A stretch of 35,307 nucleotides of DNA from Deltaproteobacteria bacterium (GTDB lineage: Bacteria > Desulfobacterota > Desulfobulbia > Desulfobulbales > Desulfocapsaceae): positions 1 through 35,307 of the forward strand of contig JAJRQL010000217.1 in the NCBI GenBank assembly GCA_024280265.1, in the 5' to 3' direction. The notes below the pieces were generated by a model. The model was not told where the DNA came from and did not search any database. It worked only from the letters and a program-made list of their open reading frames with translations. The first letter of the stretch is position 1. Every line of letters begins with the position of its first letter. Of the stretch, positions 7,404-16,993 are shown piece after piece. The position numbers and the translations under genes were made by a program.

Positions 7404-9503
7404 CTATCTGCTTTCACAGACAATAATAGAATGAGATGATACGTGAATCTTCGATGTTGTGACGCTTTGTTGCCGTGTAGGTTCAACAATATCTTTTGAA
7501 ATGGAACGGCTGGTATCAATGGCGAGGTGCCACTTTCCATGCGTAATCGGCGGCAGTTCCATGAAAATATCCTCAGATGACATGTTGAGCATGATATGCA
7601 TATCTTCTTCGTCGGGCTCCACACGACCCAAGGTAAATGCCAGGACCCGGGATTCAGAATCCTCCCACCTCGGATCATCCAGGGCTGCACCATGCCAGCT
7701 GATATCAGCCAGTGCTGCAGAGTTGGGTTTTTTCCCCTGGAGAAACTGCTGCTGCATCAGGCATGGATGGCGTTTCCGCAGACTGATCATGCCTTTAGTG
7801 AAGCAGAACATTTCCCTGTTCTTTTCAAGGAGGTCCCAGTTAAACCAGCTCAGGACATTGTCCTGGCAGTAGCAGTTATTGTTTCCCTGTTGTGTCCGTA
7901 GAACTTCATCTCCTGCCAGGATCATGGGGACTCCCTGGCTGAGAAGAAGTGTTGCCATGAAGTTTTTGGCCTGTTTTCTCCTGTGGGCATTGATTGCAGG
8001 GTCATCGGTGACACCCTCTGCACCGTAATTTCTGCTATGGTTCTGATTGTCGCCGTCACGGTTTCCTTCACCATTGGCCTCATTATGTTTCTCGTTATAA
8101 CTGACCAGATCACAAAGGGTAAATCCATCATGGCAGGTGATAAAATTGACGGAATTGGTGGGGAGACGTCCGGAATGCTGATACAGATCACTTGAACCGG
8201 TCAGCCGGGTGGCAAGCTCCGGGACCAGACCCGGATCACCTTTGATATACTGTCGCACCAGATCACGGTAGCGACCGTTCCATTCTGCCCAGCGAAATCC
8301 GGGGAATCCACCAACCTGGTAGAGCCCGCCAGCATCCCAGGCCTCTGCTATAAGTTGGGTATGTGATAAAATATCAGAAAATTCGATATTCCAGACCACG
8401 GGAGCATGGTACATGGGGGCGCCATCTTCTCCACGGGACAGGATAGAAGCCAGGTCAAATCGAAAGCCGTCCACATGAAACTCTCTGACCCAGTATTCAA
8501 GTGCCTGAATTATAAAATGTGCCACCAGTGGGTGATTACAATTTACTGTGTTTCCGCAGCCACTATAATTTTTGTACAACCGGGCATCATGATCTTCCAA
8601 GTGGTAAAAGCCACGATTCATTATTCCTTTGAAATTAATGGTCGGGCCATCTACTCCACCTTCTGCAGTATGGTTAAAGGCCACATCCAGGATAACACTG
8701 ATCCCGGCCTGGTGCAGTGCTTTGACCATATCGCGAAACTCATCACGGTGATTGCCGGAGAGTGGGTCTATACAGTATCCGGGATGGGGACTGAAAAAGG
8801 AGTGAGTGGCATACCCCCAGTAATTTCGCAGACCAAGATCCCTGGCATTATCCGGCAAATCATGTTCATCGAAGGCCATTACCGGTAAAAGTTCTACAGC
8901 CGTTATGCCAAGCTCCTGCAGGTAGGGTATCTTCTCTATAATCCCTGAGAATGTACCTGGATGGGCAGCATTTGCCGAAGGATGACGGGTGAATCCTCCC
9001 ACATGCAACTCATAGATAATGTCTTTTTCACAAGCCTGCTGCAGGGGTTTGTCGCCTTCCCAGTTGTAGCTGTTTTCGGGCAGGACCATGGCTCGCATGG
9101 ATTGTGTGGGAGAGATCTCATCAGGGTCACGGTTAAACTTCCTCTGCCACAGGATATCGGTGACCCCTTTTGCCCATGGATCAAGTAGTTCCACCTTGGG
9201 ATTGAATCGGTGGCCTGGGTCATCATTGTCAGGTCCATCAACTTTCCAGGTGTAGGACATTTTTTCCTGTCCGGTCGTTCCCTGTATACCAACATGCCAG
9301 AAAAAAAAGGTACGATTCTTTACAGGATCAAGATTGATTGTCTGAAAAGGTGTACTGGAGTCCGGCTTCTCGTAGAGAAGCAGTTGAACAGCGGTGGCAT
9401 GCCTGGAAAAAATACAGAAGTTGGTACCATCGGGGCCGACGGTGGCACCTGCAGGATAACGATGACCAGGAGTAATGGGAAAGGGTTTCATGGGAGAACC
9501 CAT
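7404..9503 (-). CDS. glgX: Glycogen debranching enzyme (isoamylase type)
   Basis: A GH13 alpha-1,6-glucosidase that removes branches from glycogen, usually after phosphorylase has shortened the outer chains. The N-terminal CBM48-like domain (residues 10-110) includes VGPDGTNFCIFSRHA. The four GH13 regions are visible: DVAFNHT at 273-279, GFRFDLAS at 346-353 with nucleophile D350, AEAWD at 386-390 with acid E387, and TCHDG at 456-460 with D459. The tail NEANGEGNRDGDNQNHSRNYG is typical of GlgX/TreX. The length of 699 residues is normal. Neither the ATG at 9503 nor an in-frame ATG at 9491 has a strong ribosome site. It is the most downstream gene of the glycogen block, 134 bp after ackA. Confidence 0.95.
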   Translation of the reverse strand: MGSPMKPFPITPGHRYPAGATVGPDGTNFCIFSRHATAVQLLLYEKPDSSTPFQTINLDPVKNRTFFFWHVGIQGTTGQEKMSYTWKVDGPDNDDPGHRFNPKVELLDPWAKGVTDILWQRKFNRDPDEISPTQSMRAMVLPENSYNWEGDKPLQQACEKDIIYELHVGGFTRHPSANAAHPGTFSGIIEKIPYLQELGITAVELLPVMAFDEHDLPDNARDLGLRNYWGYATHSFFSPHPGYCIDPLSGNHRDEFRDMVKALHQAGISVILDVAFNHTAEGGVDGPTINFKGIMNRGFYHLEDHDARLYKNYSGCGNTVNCNHPLVAHFIIQALEYWVREFHVDGFRFDLASILSRGEDGAPMYHAPVVWNIEFSDILSHTQLIAEAWDAGGLYQVGGFPGFRWAEWNGRYRDLVRQYIKGDPGLVPELATRLTGSSDLYQHSGRLPTNSVNFITCHDGFTLCDLVSYNEKHNEANGEGNRDGDNQNHSRNYGAEGVTDDPAINAHRRKQAKNFMATLLLSQGVPMILAGDEVLRTQQGNNNCYCQDNVLSWFNWDLLEKNREMFCFTKGMISLRKRHPCLMQQQFLQGKKPNSAALADISWHGAALDDPRWEDSESRVLAFTLGRVEPDEEDMHIMLNMSSEDIFMELPPITHGKWHLAIDTSRSISKDIVEPTRQQSVTTSKIHVSSHSIIVCESR

Positions 9504-9637
9504 TTTGCGGTGATCAGGGACATGGCCGGAAAAGCAGGGGGGTGGCCAGGGGATGGATGTTCATTGTCTTCTCCTGTGTATCAAGGCAGCCCTCGTATCG
9601 TGATGCTGAACGAAAGCACTCGTTTTGCAAGGCACCA

Positions 9638-10843
9638 TTATATCTCACTGATCACCTGTACTGTTTGGCTGGCAATCTCATATTCTTCATCAGTGGGTAT
9701 GACCAGAATGCTTATCCGACTGTTTTTTTTCTGAATCTCATGGATAGTATTTTGTTGAGTACTGTTTTTCCGGATATCCAGGCTGATGCCAAGCCGTTCC
9801 ATATCCAGACAGCACTCCTCGCGCACTGTGGCGGAATTTTCACCAATACCGCCGGTGAAAACAATACAATCCACCCCGCCAAGGGCAGCCATATAGGATC
9901 CGATATACTTTTTGAGCCGATAACAGAATATGGTGAGGGCAAGCTTGGCGTGTTGATTGCCCCGGGCTGCAGATTCACAAATATGGCGCATATCATTGTC
10001 GCCGCAAATTCCCTTGAGGCCGCTTTTTTTATTGAGTAGTGTGTCAAGTTCATCAATGTCCAGTCCACTCTCACGGGCAAGATAAAAGAGAATGGCAGGA
10101 TCAATATCCCCACTGCGAGTTCCCATCACAAGTCCTTCAAGGGGGGTCATGCCCATGGAGGTATCTATGCATTTTCCACCTTGAATGGCAGCTGCGCTGG
10201 CACCGTTACCCAGATGAAGGGTAATGATATGTAGATTTTCAATGGGGGTGTCGAGATACTGTGCGGCCTGTCGTGCTACATACGCATGGGAGGTTCCATG
10301 AAACCCGTAGCGTCGTACCTTCTGTTTTTCATACAGGTAATAGGGCAATGCATAGAGATATGCGTGAGCGGGTATTGATTGGTGAAAGGCGGTATCAAAT
10401 ACTGCTACCTGAGGAATGCGAGGAGCATGTTCTGTTGCAACCTCGATCCCTGTCAGGTTTGCAGGATTATGGAGAGGTGCTAAGGGAGTCAGTTTCTTAA
10501 TTGCGCGAATAACATTTTCATCTATATATACGGGTTGTTGAAAAGACTCACCACCGTGAACGACCCTGTGTCCGATTCCTGCAAGTTCCTTCAGATCTGC
10601 CAGCATACCACTTTCCCGCAGCATTACAGTCATAATCTTAATGGCTTTGCGGTGATCTGAAATGGGTTCATTGAGCTGTACTTTTTTATTATTTCCTGAA
10701 GCATCAAGAAAAGAGAGCTGGGCAGAACTGTCCTTCTCACCAATCTGCTCTATCAGACCGGAAGCTGAAGGAAGAAGCTCCTTCTCCCTGAAGAGCTTAA
10801 ATTTGAGTGAAGAAGAACCTGAGTTGAGTACTAATATTTTCAT
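9638..10843 (-). CDS. ackA: Acetate kinase
   Basis: Interconverts acetyl phosphate plus ADP with acetate plus ATP in the cytoplasm, giving substrate-level ATP in fermentation or activating acetate. The open frame extends to a TTG at 10885, but the ATG at 10843 starts the canonical MKILVLNSGSSSLKFKL and yields 401 residues, the usual size. Other signatures are GHRVVHGGE, FDTAFH, RRYGFHGTSHAYV, LGNGASAAAI and FTGGIGENS. No phosphotransacetylase gene is in the window. No ribosome site precedes the ATG, and a promoter-like -10 box lies only 13 bp upstream, suggesting a nearly leaderless mRNA. Confidence 0.96.
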   Translation of the reverse strand: MKILVLNSGSSSLKFKLFREKELLPSASGLIEQIGEKDSSAQLSFLDASGNNKKVQLNEPISDHRKAIKIMTVMLRESGMLADLKELAGIGHRVVHGGESFQQPVYIDENVIRAIKKLTPLAPLHNPANLTGIEVATEHAPRIPQVAVFDTAFHQSIPAHAYLYALPYYLYEKQKVRRYGFHGTSHAYVARQAAQYLDTPIENLHIITLHLGNGASAAAIQGGKCIDTSMGMTPLEGLVMGTRSGDIDPAILFYLARESGLDIDELDTLLNKKSGLKGICGDNDMRHICESAARGNQHAKLALTIFCYRLKKYIGSYMAALGGVDCIVFTGGIGENSATVREECCLDMERLGISLDIRKNSTQQNTIHEIQKKNSRISILVIPTDEEYEIASQTVQVISEI

Positions 10844-10855
10844 TGTTGTCGGGTT

Positions 10856-10885
10856 AGTATAGTCAGCAGTTTGCTGACTCTTCAA
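10856..10885 (-). promoter_or_regulatory. Putative ackA promoter with a palindromic operator in its spacer
   Basis: On the minus strand TTGAAG (10885-10880) and TATACT (10861-10856) are separated by 18 bp. The 19-bp sequence AGTCAGCA-N3-TGCTGACT (10879-10861 on this strand) is a perfect palindrome filling the spacer and touching the -10 box, the usual position for a repressor. Transcription would start near 10849, about six bases before the ackA ATG. A 5'-end hairpin is an alternative reading if the promoter lies further upstream. Confidence 0.5.
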
Positions 10886-10998
10886 TTACACCCCAAGCAT
10901 ACTTTTTTCAAGGAGCATTTTATGCTTATCCCATGTTTCTTTTCTGCTGTGCTGAGCGCTTACCCTGATTGCTGATCTCTTTACGAGTATATCATAAC

Positions 10999-11859
10999 TT
11001 ATCTGTCTTTTGCCTCACTGGAAGTGGCCAGGCTGCTCTCAAGTAATCTGGCACCATCAATGCCGGGCTGCTGCAGGGTTGATTGTACAATCTTAAGATT
11101 TCGCAATGATGGGGAAAATGCGAATTCGGGAAGTCGGGTTTTAAGAAGAGTGACCAGGTAGTCATTATGCTTAACAACACCGCCACCCAGCACCAGTATC
11201 TCCGGGTTGGCCAGAGTGACCAGGGTTGAGGCTGCAAAAACCAAGGCTTCTTCAAACTGGACTTTGATCTTTCTGCCAGCTTCACTCTGTTCAAGCAGGG
11301 GAAAGCTGAGAGCGCCATCGATATGATGATGTTGCATCCATCGCTCAAGCCCTGAACCTGATGCATAGAGTTCCAGGCAGTTGTTTTTGCCGCAGCCGCA
11401 GGTAAATGGTGTCAGTCGGTGGGGGATGTGGCCAATTTCAAACGCCTGGTTTTCTGTCCCCCGGATAAGTTTTCCATGATCAATAACTGAACTGCCGGTA
11501 CCGGTACCGATATAGAGGGCAGCAATATTTCTGCAGTTGAAGAAATCAGCTTCGGCCATAACCGCACAGTTCAGGTCATTGTCTATCTCAAGATGAAGGT
11601 CATGGCTGGATTCAAAATACTTTTTAATACTCTTCGTACTGACCTTGATGTTGGGGGCTGATAATATGACCCCATTGTGAACCTGACCCGCATAGGAAAT
11701 CCCGATAAATGCTATTTCGGGATGCTCCTTGAGCAGTAATTCAATATAGTCAACAAGGTCATACTTTCTGGAGCTTCGAGTATCTTCCCGGACCGATTTG
11801 CCGTCATGCAGTTCGCTGCGAAGCTGAGTACCGCCGATGTCTATGAATAACTTTTTCAT
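10999..11859 (-). CDS. ROK-family sugar kinase (probable glucokinase)
   Basis: A 286-residue ROK protein that probably phosphorylates glucose released from maltodextrins by the neighbouring 4-alpha-glucanotransferase. It shows the ATP-binding phosphate-1 motif FIDIGGTQLRSE at residues 5-16, the ROK catalytic region with IDNDLNCAVMAEADF, GTGTGSSVI, and the zinc motif CGCGKNNCLELYASG. It has no N-terminal helix-turn-helix, so it is a kinase rather than a NagC-like repressor. Its ATG overlaps the malQ stop by four bases (ATGA), which ties it to malQ. Glucose as the substrate is inferred from context. Confidence 0.85.
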   Translation of the reverse strand: MKKLFIDIGGTQLRSELHDGKSVREDTRSSRKYDLVDYIELLLKEHPEIAFIGISYAGQVHNGVILSAPNIKVSTKSIKKYFESSHDLHLEIDNDLNCAVMAEADFFNCRNIAALYIGTGTGSSVIDHGKLIRGTENQAFEIGHIPHRLTPFTCGCGKNNCLELYASGSGLERWMQHHHIDGALSFPLLEQSEAGRKIKVQFEEALVFAASTLVTLANPEILVLGGGVVKHNDYLVTLLKTRLPEFAFSPSLRNLKIVQSTLQQPGIDGARLLESSLATSSEAKDR

Positions 11860-13409
11860 ACTTCCGTGTCATTATTGTTTTCGGTGGTGTCACTCTCATC
11901 TTCAGCACCTGTCCGGCCATAGAGCTGTGTCATTTGCAACAGGTCCTCTTTAAGGGCAGGGGAAAGCTCCTTCTCCGAAAATCGGTACTGCCAGTTGCCG
12001 TCGGGCCTGCCCGGCTGGTTCATCCGCCCTTCATTGCCCTGACCAAACAGATCCTGCAGTGGAAAAATAGCAAGGTGCGCAACAGATGCAAGGGCCGTGC
12101 GAATCATATCTCTGTGAATCATAACTCCGTCTGTGTTGAGGTAGCGTCGGGTGAAATCCTTTACCTCTTCCGGCTGTTTATCCCACCATCCTCTGATTGT
12201 ATCGTTGTCGTGGGTGCCAGTGTAGACAACCTGATTGTTGCAATGATTCTGAGGCAGAAAAGAAGAATTGTTCAACCCGTTCTGAACTGCCTCAAAACCA
12301 AACTGGAGGATCGCCATACCGGGGAACCCAAGTTCATCCAGCAGTTTGGTGACATCAGGGGTGATGACACCAAGATCTTCGGCAATAATCGGTATATCAC
12401 TGCCTATTGCCCGCTCTATGGTCTTAAAGAGATCGATACCCGGGCCTTTTTTCCAGGTACCGTTGATGGCTGTCTCTTCATCACCGGGGATCTCCCAGTA
12501 GCTGGCAAAACCTCTAAAGTGGTCTATGCGGATCAGGTCAAACATATGGGCAAGCAGTTCAAAGCGTTTGACCCAGAAGGAATAGTTTTCTTTTTTCAGC
12601 TGTTTCCAGTTAAACAGAGGATTACCCCAACGCTGCCCTGTTTCACTGAAATAATCGGGAGGGACACCCGCTACGACAGTGGGGTTTCCTTTTGTATCCA
12701 GATAAAACCATTCCGGGTGACTCCAGACATCGCTGGAATCATGGGCAACGAAAATTGGAATATCACCGATAATCCTGACCTTTCTGGAGTGTGCATAGCT
12801 GTGGAGTTTCTCCCATTGATCAAAGAACAGGAATTGCACAAAATGACTTCTCTCAATCTCATTTTCAAGTTTCTGGGACCAGTCAGCAAGTGCCTCTGGC
12901 TTCCGCTGAACCAGTTCGCGAGGCCAGTTTGTCCAGGCTTGCCATTGATGAGCTCCTTTCAGTGCTGTAAACAGGCAGAAATCGTCCAGCCAGTGTTTAT
13001 GCCTGTTACAAAACTGTTTGTAGCGTTTCGTAAGGACTGGTGGCCTATTTTTCAGGAAATTCGCATGGGCCTTTCGCAGAAGCTGGATTTTAAAAGGGAT
13101 AACATTCCCAAAATCCACATGAGTATCCTGAAAGGATGGTTTGGCAATATCTCTGTTATCTAATAATCCCTCATCAAAGAGAAGATCCGGATTGATGAGC
13201 ATGGGGTTACCGGCAAAGGCAGAGAGGGTCTGATAGGGGGAGTCACCATATCCTGTCGGTCCAAGGGGCAACATCTGCCAGACACTTTGCCCGGAATTAT
13301 GAAGGAAATCGATAAATCGGTAGGCGCCTGAGCCAAAATCGCCGATTCCCCACTCTGACGGCAGGGAAGTGGGGTGCAATAAAATACCGCTGGTTCTTTG
13401 TGTTGTCAT
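11856..13409 (-). CDS. malQ: 4-alpha-glucanotransferase (amylomaltase)
   Basis: A GH77 enzyme that moves glucan segments between maltodextrins, releasing glucose and making chains long enough for phosphorylase. The N-terminal signature SGILLHPTSLPSEWGIGDFG and LPLGPTGYGDSPYQ are present, with the catalytic blocks IRIDHFRGF (nucleophile Asp), IIAEDLGVI (acid Glu) and GTHDNDTIRGWW. The length of 517 residues fits the short bacterial/plant type without the E. coli N-terminal extension. It lies 173 bp downstream of glgP and is coupled to the ROK kinase. The ribosome site (GAAAG) is weak. Confidence 0.95.
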   Translation of the reverse strand: MTTQRTSGILLHPTSLPSEWGIGDFGSGAYRFIDFLHNSGQSVWQMLPLGPTGYGDSPYQTLSAFAGNPMLINPDLLFDEGLLDNRDIAKPSFQDTHVDFGNVIPFKIQLLRKAHANFLKNRPPVLTKRYKQFCNRHKHWLDDFCLFTALKGAHQWQAWTNWPRELVQRKPEALADWSQKLENEIERSHFVQFLFFDQWEKLHSYAHSRKVRIIGDIPIFVAHDSSDVWSHPEWFYLDTKGNPTVVAGVPPDYFSETGQRWGNPLFNWKQLKKENYSFWVKRFELLAHMFDLIRIDHFRGFASYWEIPGDEETAINGTWKKGPGIDLFKTIERAIGSDIPIIAEDLGVITPDVTKLLDELGFPGMAILQFGFEAVQNGLNNSSFLPQNHCNNQVVYTGTHDNDTIRGWWDKQPEEVKDFTRRYLNTDGVMIHRDMIRTALASVAHLAIFPLQDLFGQGNEGRMNQPGRPDGNWQYRFSEKELSPALKEDLLQMTQLYGRTGAEDESDTTENNNDTEV

Positions 13410-13582
13410 CTGCTTTCAGTCTCGATCTGTCATGATTTTATTGTTCCCAATTCCGGTCGTCGCAAGTCATCAGAGTCACTAGTGTCACCGATTCCCGGCT
13501 TCGCAGGGAGAGTTATCCCAGCCCTCAAAAAAGAGGTAACCTCACACATGCCATTTTTGTCATTATTTATGACAGAGAATCC

Positions 13583-16099
13583 TTATTTGGCCTTTCGCGG
13601 AGCAAAGAGGACACCATCCTCTGGAAGTCGCTGCCATTTCAGCTCCACCGGGAAAGGTTTGACATCCCAGATTTTTCTGGAATAATCTATTATGGAACGA
13701 TCCGATGAAAACTTACCCATGCGGACTGCATTCAAAATAGACATTCGAGTCCAGTTTTTTGTGTCCTGAAAAGCCTTGCTCACGAGATCCTGGCAGTCAA
13801 CATAGGCCCTATAGTCGGCAAAGAGGGTGTACTGATCGTCGTAGAGCAGTGAATCAACAATGGGCCTGAACAGTTCCTGATCACCGTGTGAAAAATGGCC
13901 GGACGCAATCAGGTCAATGGCAGTTTTCAATTCAGCATCGCCCTGATAATAGTCTCTGGGATTATACTTGCTGGATTGTAACTCCATAACTTCTTCAATG
14001 GTCAAACCAAAGAGAAAGAAATTCTCAGCACCCACCTCCTCCCGGATTTCCACGTTGGCACCATCCAGAGTGCCGATGGTTAATGCACCATTCATGGAAA
14101 ATTTCATATTACCAGTACCCGATGCTTCCATGCCTGCCTGGGATATCTGTTCGGACAGATCGGCCATGGGATACACTGAATGACCTATTTTGACATTATA
14201 GTTGGGAACAAAAAAGACATTCAGACGCCCGGCAATATCGGGATCATTATTGACTACGCCTGCAACAGAAGTAATTAGTTTAATCATCCGCTTGGCCATA
14301 AAGTAACTGGGTGCAGCCTTACCTCCAAACACAAAGAGACGAGGAGTTATTTCCATATCAGGGTTGGCTTTAATCCGATTATAGAGGGTAATAATATGCA
14401 GGATATTAAGATGCTGCCGTTTGTACTCATGAATTCGTTTTACCTGCACATCGAACATGGCCCTGGGGTCAACCAGCAGATCCAGGTGCTTTTTTATGTT
14501 ACCAGCAGCATCCTGTTTGTTTGCTTCCTTGACCTTGAGCCAGGCATCCTGGAAAGCGGTATCATCAGCCATTTTTTCCAGTTTTTTCAGGTCATCGAGG
14601 TTGGGGAGCCACTTTTCGCCAATGGCCTCAGTGATCAGTGAGGTCAACCTGGGATTGCTTACCGCAATCCATCGTCTCGGGGTGACCCCGTTGGTTACAT
14701 TACGAATTTTCCCGGGGTACATCGCATTGAAATCTGCCAGGGTATGCTTGCGCAGCAGGTCGGTATGCATGGCCGCCACCCCGTTAATGGCCTTGGAGCC
14801 GATACAGGCCATGTTCGCCATTCTTATGTAGCGGGGGCCTGATTCATCAATAATGGACATGCGGCTCAATCGTTGATTGTCACCTGGATATTTCAAACGG
14901 ACCTCGTCCATAAATCGGCTGTTGATTTCAAAGATTATTTCCAGGTGTCTGGGCAGGAGGCTGCCAAAGAGATCGATCTGCCACTTTTCCATGGCCTCGG
15001 GCAGTAGAGTGTGATTGGTGTAGCACAGGGTTTTTGTAGTTATCTCCCAGGCGCTGTCCCAGTCGTAGAAGTGGACATCCATCAGGATACGCATCAGCTC
15101 GGGTATGGCAACTGACGGGTGCGTGTCGTTGAGTTGGCCTTGAAAACAATCGAAGAAGTTGTCAAGGTTGTCGTGGGAGAACAGGTGAATACGGATCATA
15201 TCCTGGAGAGAGCAGGAGACGAAAAAAAATTGCTGTTCCAGACGCAGCTGTTTTCCCTTAAACTGCTCATCATTGGGATAAAGAACTTTTGTGATGGTCT
15301 CAGCGTTGATTTTATCTTCCACGGCGCCGTAATAATCACCGGTATTAAAGTCTGCAAAATCAAAGGAACAGTGGGACTCAGCACTCCACAGCCGGAGCAG
15401 GTTGACATTGTTGACTTTAAATCCCGGAATCGGTGTGTCATAGGGGATGCCTGTAACCACCCTGCCGGGAACCCAACGTGAGCGGCGATTACCTCTTTCG
15501 CCATGGTATATTTCTGCGTAGCCCCCAAATCCCACATCACAGGACAAATCTGATTTTTTAATTTCCCAGGGGTTGCCGGGATGCAGCCAGCGATCGCTGA
15601 GTTCTTTCTGCCAGCCGCCCACGATCTCCTGATCAAACATGCCGTACTCGTAGCGAATACCATACCCAATAGCAGGAATCTGCAGGGAGGCAAGCGAATC
15701 CAGGTAACAGGCGGCAAGTCTTCCCAGGCCGCCATTGCCAAGTCCCGGTTCCTCCTCGTGGTCAATGAGCTCCTGCAAATCCAGACCACTTTCTGCAGCA
15801 GCTTGAGCAAAATCATCATAGAGACCAAGGTTAACCAGGTTGTTGTGGAGATGCGGGCCCATAAGAAATTCTGCTGACAGGTAGCATACAATCTTTGAGT
15901 CCTTATCAAGCAGTGCCTCCACCGAATTCACAAAGAGATGCTGCATGCGATCCCGGAGGGTGTGAGATACAGCAAGGAAGCAATCATTCAGGCTGGCTGT
16001 CCGGGTGGTAGTTCCCTGTTTGTAGAAGATATTGTAAGCGAAGGCTCTTTTGAGTTTTGCTATGTGCTCTTTTTGTGTGCTGTTTGATTTTGTGCTCAT
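13583..16099 (-). CDS. glgP: Glycogen/maltodextrin phosphorylase
   Basis: A GT35 pyridoxal-phosphate enzyme that splits alpha-1,4 glucan ends with phosphate, yielding glucose-1-phosphate. The 838-residue length is normal. Visible blocks include the N-terminal YLSAEFLMG, NGGLGRLAACYLDSLA, and the PLP-binding segment EASGTGNMKFSMNGALTIGTLDGANVEI, split here around K in NMKFSMNG, where the cofactor Schiff base forms. The ATG at 16099 follows an excellent AAGGAG at seven bases. It lies 61 bp downstream of the eda stop, so it probably shares the eda transcript. Downstream is a short CCTC/GAGG element with a T run near 13530-13546, which might weakly terminate. Confidence 0.96.
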   Translation of the reverse strand: MSTKSNSTQKEHIAKLKRAFAYNIFYKQGTTTRTASLNDCFLAVSHTLRDRMQHLFVNSVEALLDKDSKIVCYLSAEFLMGPHLHNNLVNLGLYDDFAQAAAESGLDLQELIDHEEEPGLGNGGLGRLAACYLDSLASLQIPAIGYGIRYEYGMFDQEIVGGWQKELSDRWLHPGNPWEIKKSDLSCDVGFGGYAEIYHGERGNRRSRWVPGRVVTGIPYDTPIPGFKVNNVNLLRLWSAESHCSFDFADFNTGDYYGAVEDKINAETITKVLYPNDEQFKGKQLRLEQQFFFVSCSLQDMIRIHLFSHDNLDNFFDCFQGQLNDTHPSVAIPELMRILMDVHFYDWDSAWEITTKTLCYTNHTLLPEAMEKWQIDLFGSLLPRHLEIIFEINSRFMDEVRLKYPGDNQRLSRMSIIDESGPRYIRMANMACIGSKAINGVAAMHTDLLRKHTLADFNAMYPGKIRNVTNGVTPRRWIAVSNPRLTSLITEAIGEKWLPNLDDLKKLEKMADDTAFQDAWLKVKEANKQDAAGNIKKHLDLLVDPRAMFDVQVKRIHEYKRQHLNILHIITLYNRIKANPDMEITPRLFVFGGKAAPSYFMAKRMIKLITSVAGVVNNDPDIAGRLNVFFVPNYNVKIGHSVYPMADLSEQISQAGMEASGTGNMKFSMNGALTIGTLDGANVEIREEVGAENFFLFGLTIEEVMELQSSKYNPRDYYQGDAELKTAIDLIASGHFSHGDQELFRPIVDSLLYDDQYTLFADYRAYVDCQDLVSKAFQDTKNWTRMSILNAVRMGKFSSDRSIIDYSRKIWDVKPFPVELKWQRLPEDGVLFAPRKAK

Positions 16100-16160
16100 G
16101 ATATCTCCTTGACTAGTGGGTCCGGTTTATGGATGAAAAAACGGGCTACGATATCTTCTG

Positions 16161-16799
16161 TTATGCGATGGCTGCTTGGGCAAGCCTGGTAATTCTCCGG
16201 TAATCACCAAGCTCAAGGGCCTCCGTTGGCGCAAGCCATGAACCGCCGACACAGGCAACATTTTCCAGCCGCAGATAGTCCTTGTAATTGTCAGGGGAGA
16301 TTCCACCAGTGGGGCAGAAGGTTGCCTGTGGAAAAGGGCCGGCAATGGATTGAAGCATTCTGATTCCACCGGCTGCTTCTGCTGGGAAAAATTTAAATTC
16401 CCGCAAGCCATACTCCATACCCAGCATCAGCTCTGAAGCTGTTGAAATTCCAGGGATAAGTGCTATTGGTCCTTTGATTGCAGCCTCAATCAGGGTTGGG
16501 GTCAGTCCAGGGCTGATGGCAAAAACACCTCCGGCTTCTGTTACTGCATTCAAGTCAGCTTCTGTGGCCACGGTTCCGGCACCGACAACAGCATCTTGAA
16601 CTTCTTCTGCAATTCTTCGAATAGCCTCAATAGCCACCGGGCTGCGAAGAGTCACTTCCAATACGTTCACCCCGCCGCTGACAAGTGCTTTGGCAAGGGG
16701 AACTGCATGGTCAATATCATGAATGACAATCACTGGAACAACGGGGCTGGTGTGCAGGACATTCAGGGCGCTCAGTTTCCAGTTTGGTCTCTTTGACAT
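16161..16799 (-). CDS. eda: 2-dehydro-3-deoxy-phosphogluconate (KDPG) aldolase
   Basis: The last enzyme of the Entner-Doudoroff pathway, splitting KDPG into pyruvate and glyceraldehyde-3-phosphate. The ATG at 16799, starting MSKRPNWKL, is preceded by CGGAGAT and is preferred over an upstream in-frame start at 16862; it gives 212 residues, normal for the family. Catalytic features are the Glu in NVLEVTLRS, the GAGTV and SPGLTP phosphate/substrate loops, and the Schiff-base Lys in [11 protein letters not shown], followed by CPTGGIS. It follows edd by 194 bp; that gap contains copy 1 of a dispersed repeat. Confidence 0.95.
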   Translation of the reverse strand: MSKRPNWKLSALNVLHTSPVVPVIVIHDIDHAVPLAKALVSGGVNVLEVTLRSPVAIEAIRRIAEEVQDAVVGAGTVATEADLNAVTEAGGVFAISPGLTPTLIEAAIKGPIALIPGISTASELMLGMEYGLREFKFFPAEAAGGIRMLQSIAGPFPQATFCPTGGISPDNYKDYLRLENVACVGGSWLAPTEALELGDYRRITRLAQAAIA

Positions 16800-16905
16800 G
16801 ATACTATCTCCGGGATTGAAGGGTAGTGCCTTGCTCCATAAAAACTGCGGGTAATCTTGCAAAATTGTCTTTTTTCCCGATCTCTGTGTTATGTCCTGGG
16901 ATTCA

Positions 16906-16969
16906 TCCTCGGAATATCAAACATATGCATGCGGTAAAATTTCTTCTGCGCCTCGATTTAGAGGAAAAA
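16906..16969 (-). repeat. Dispersed repeat, copy 1
   Basis: Ungapped match to 21507-21570, about 48 of 64 positions identical by hand count, with the core AATCGAGGCGCAGAAG unchanged. An inverted repeat within it (CTTCTG at 16943-16948 with TAGAGG at 16959-16964 on the plus strand) pairs through G-U wobbles, where copy 2 pairs perfectly. It lies in the edd-eda gap, about 110 bp before eda. Confidence 0.6.
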
Positions 16970-16993
16970 ACCTCATTCCTGGACAGACACGAG

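Noticed and set aside
11934-13163. 409-codon open frame on the plus strand
   Set aside because: It lies wholly antisense to malQ, whose catalytic motifs are intact; the translation has no recognisable motif.
13410-13582. Possible small gene or repeat between glgP and malQ
   Set aside because: Only a short frame without start codon or ribosome site, and no second copy in the window; a weak CCTC/GAGG hairpin is all I see.
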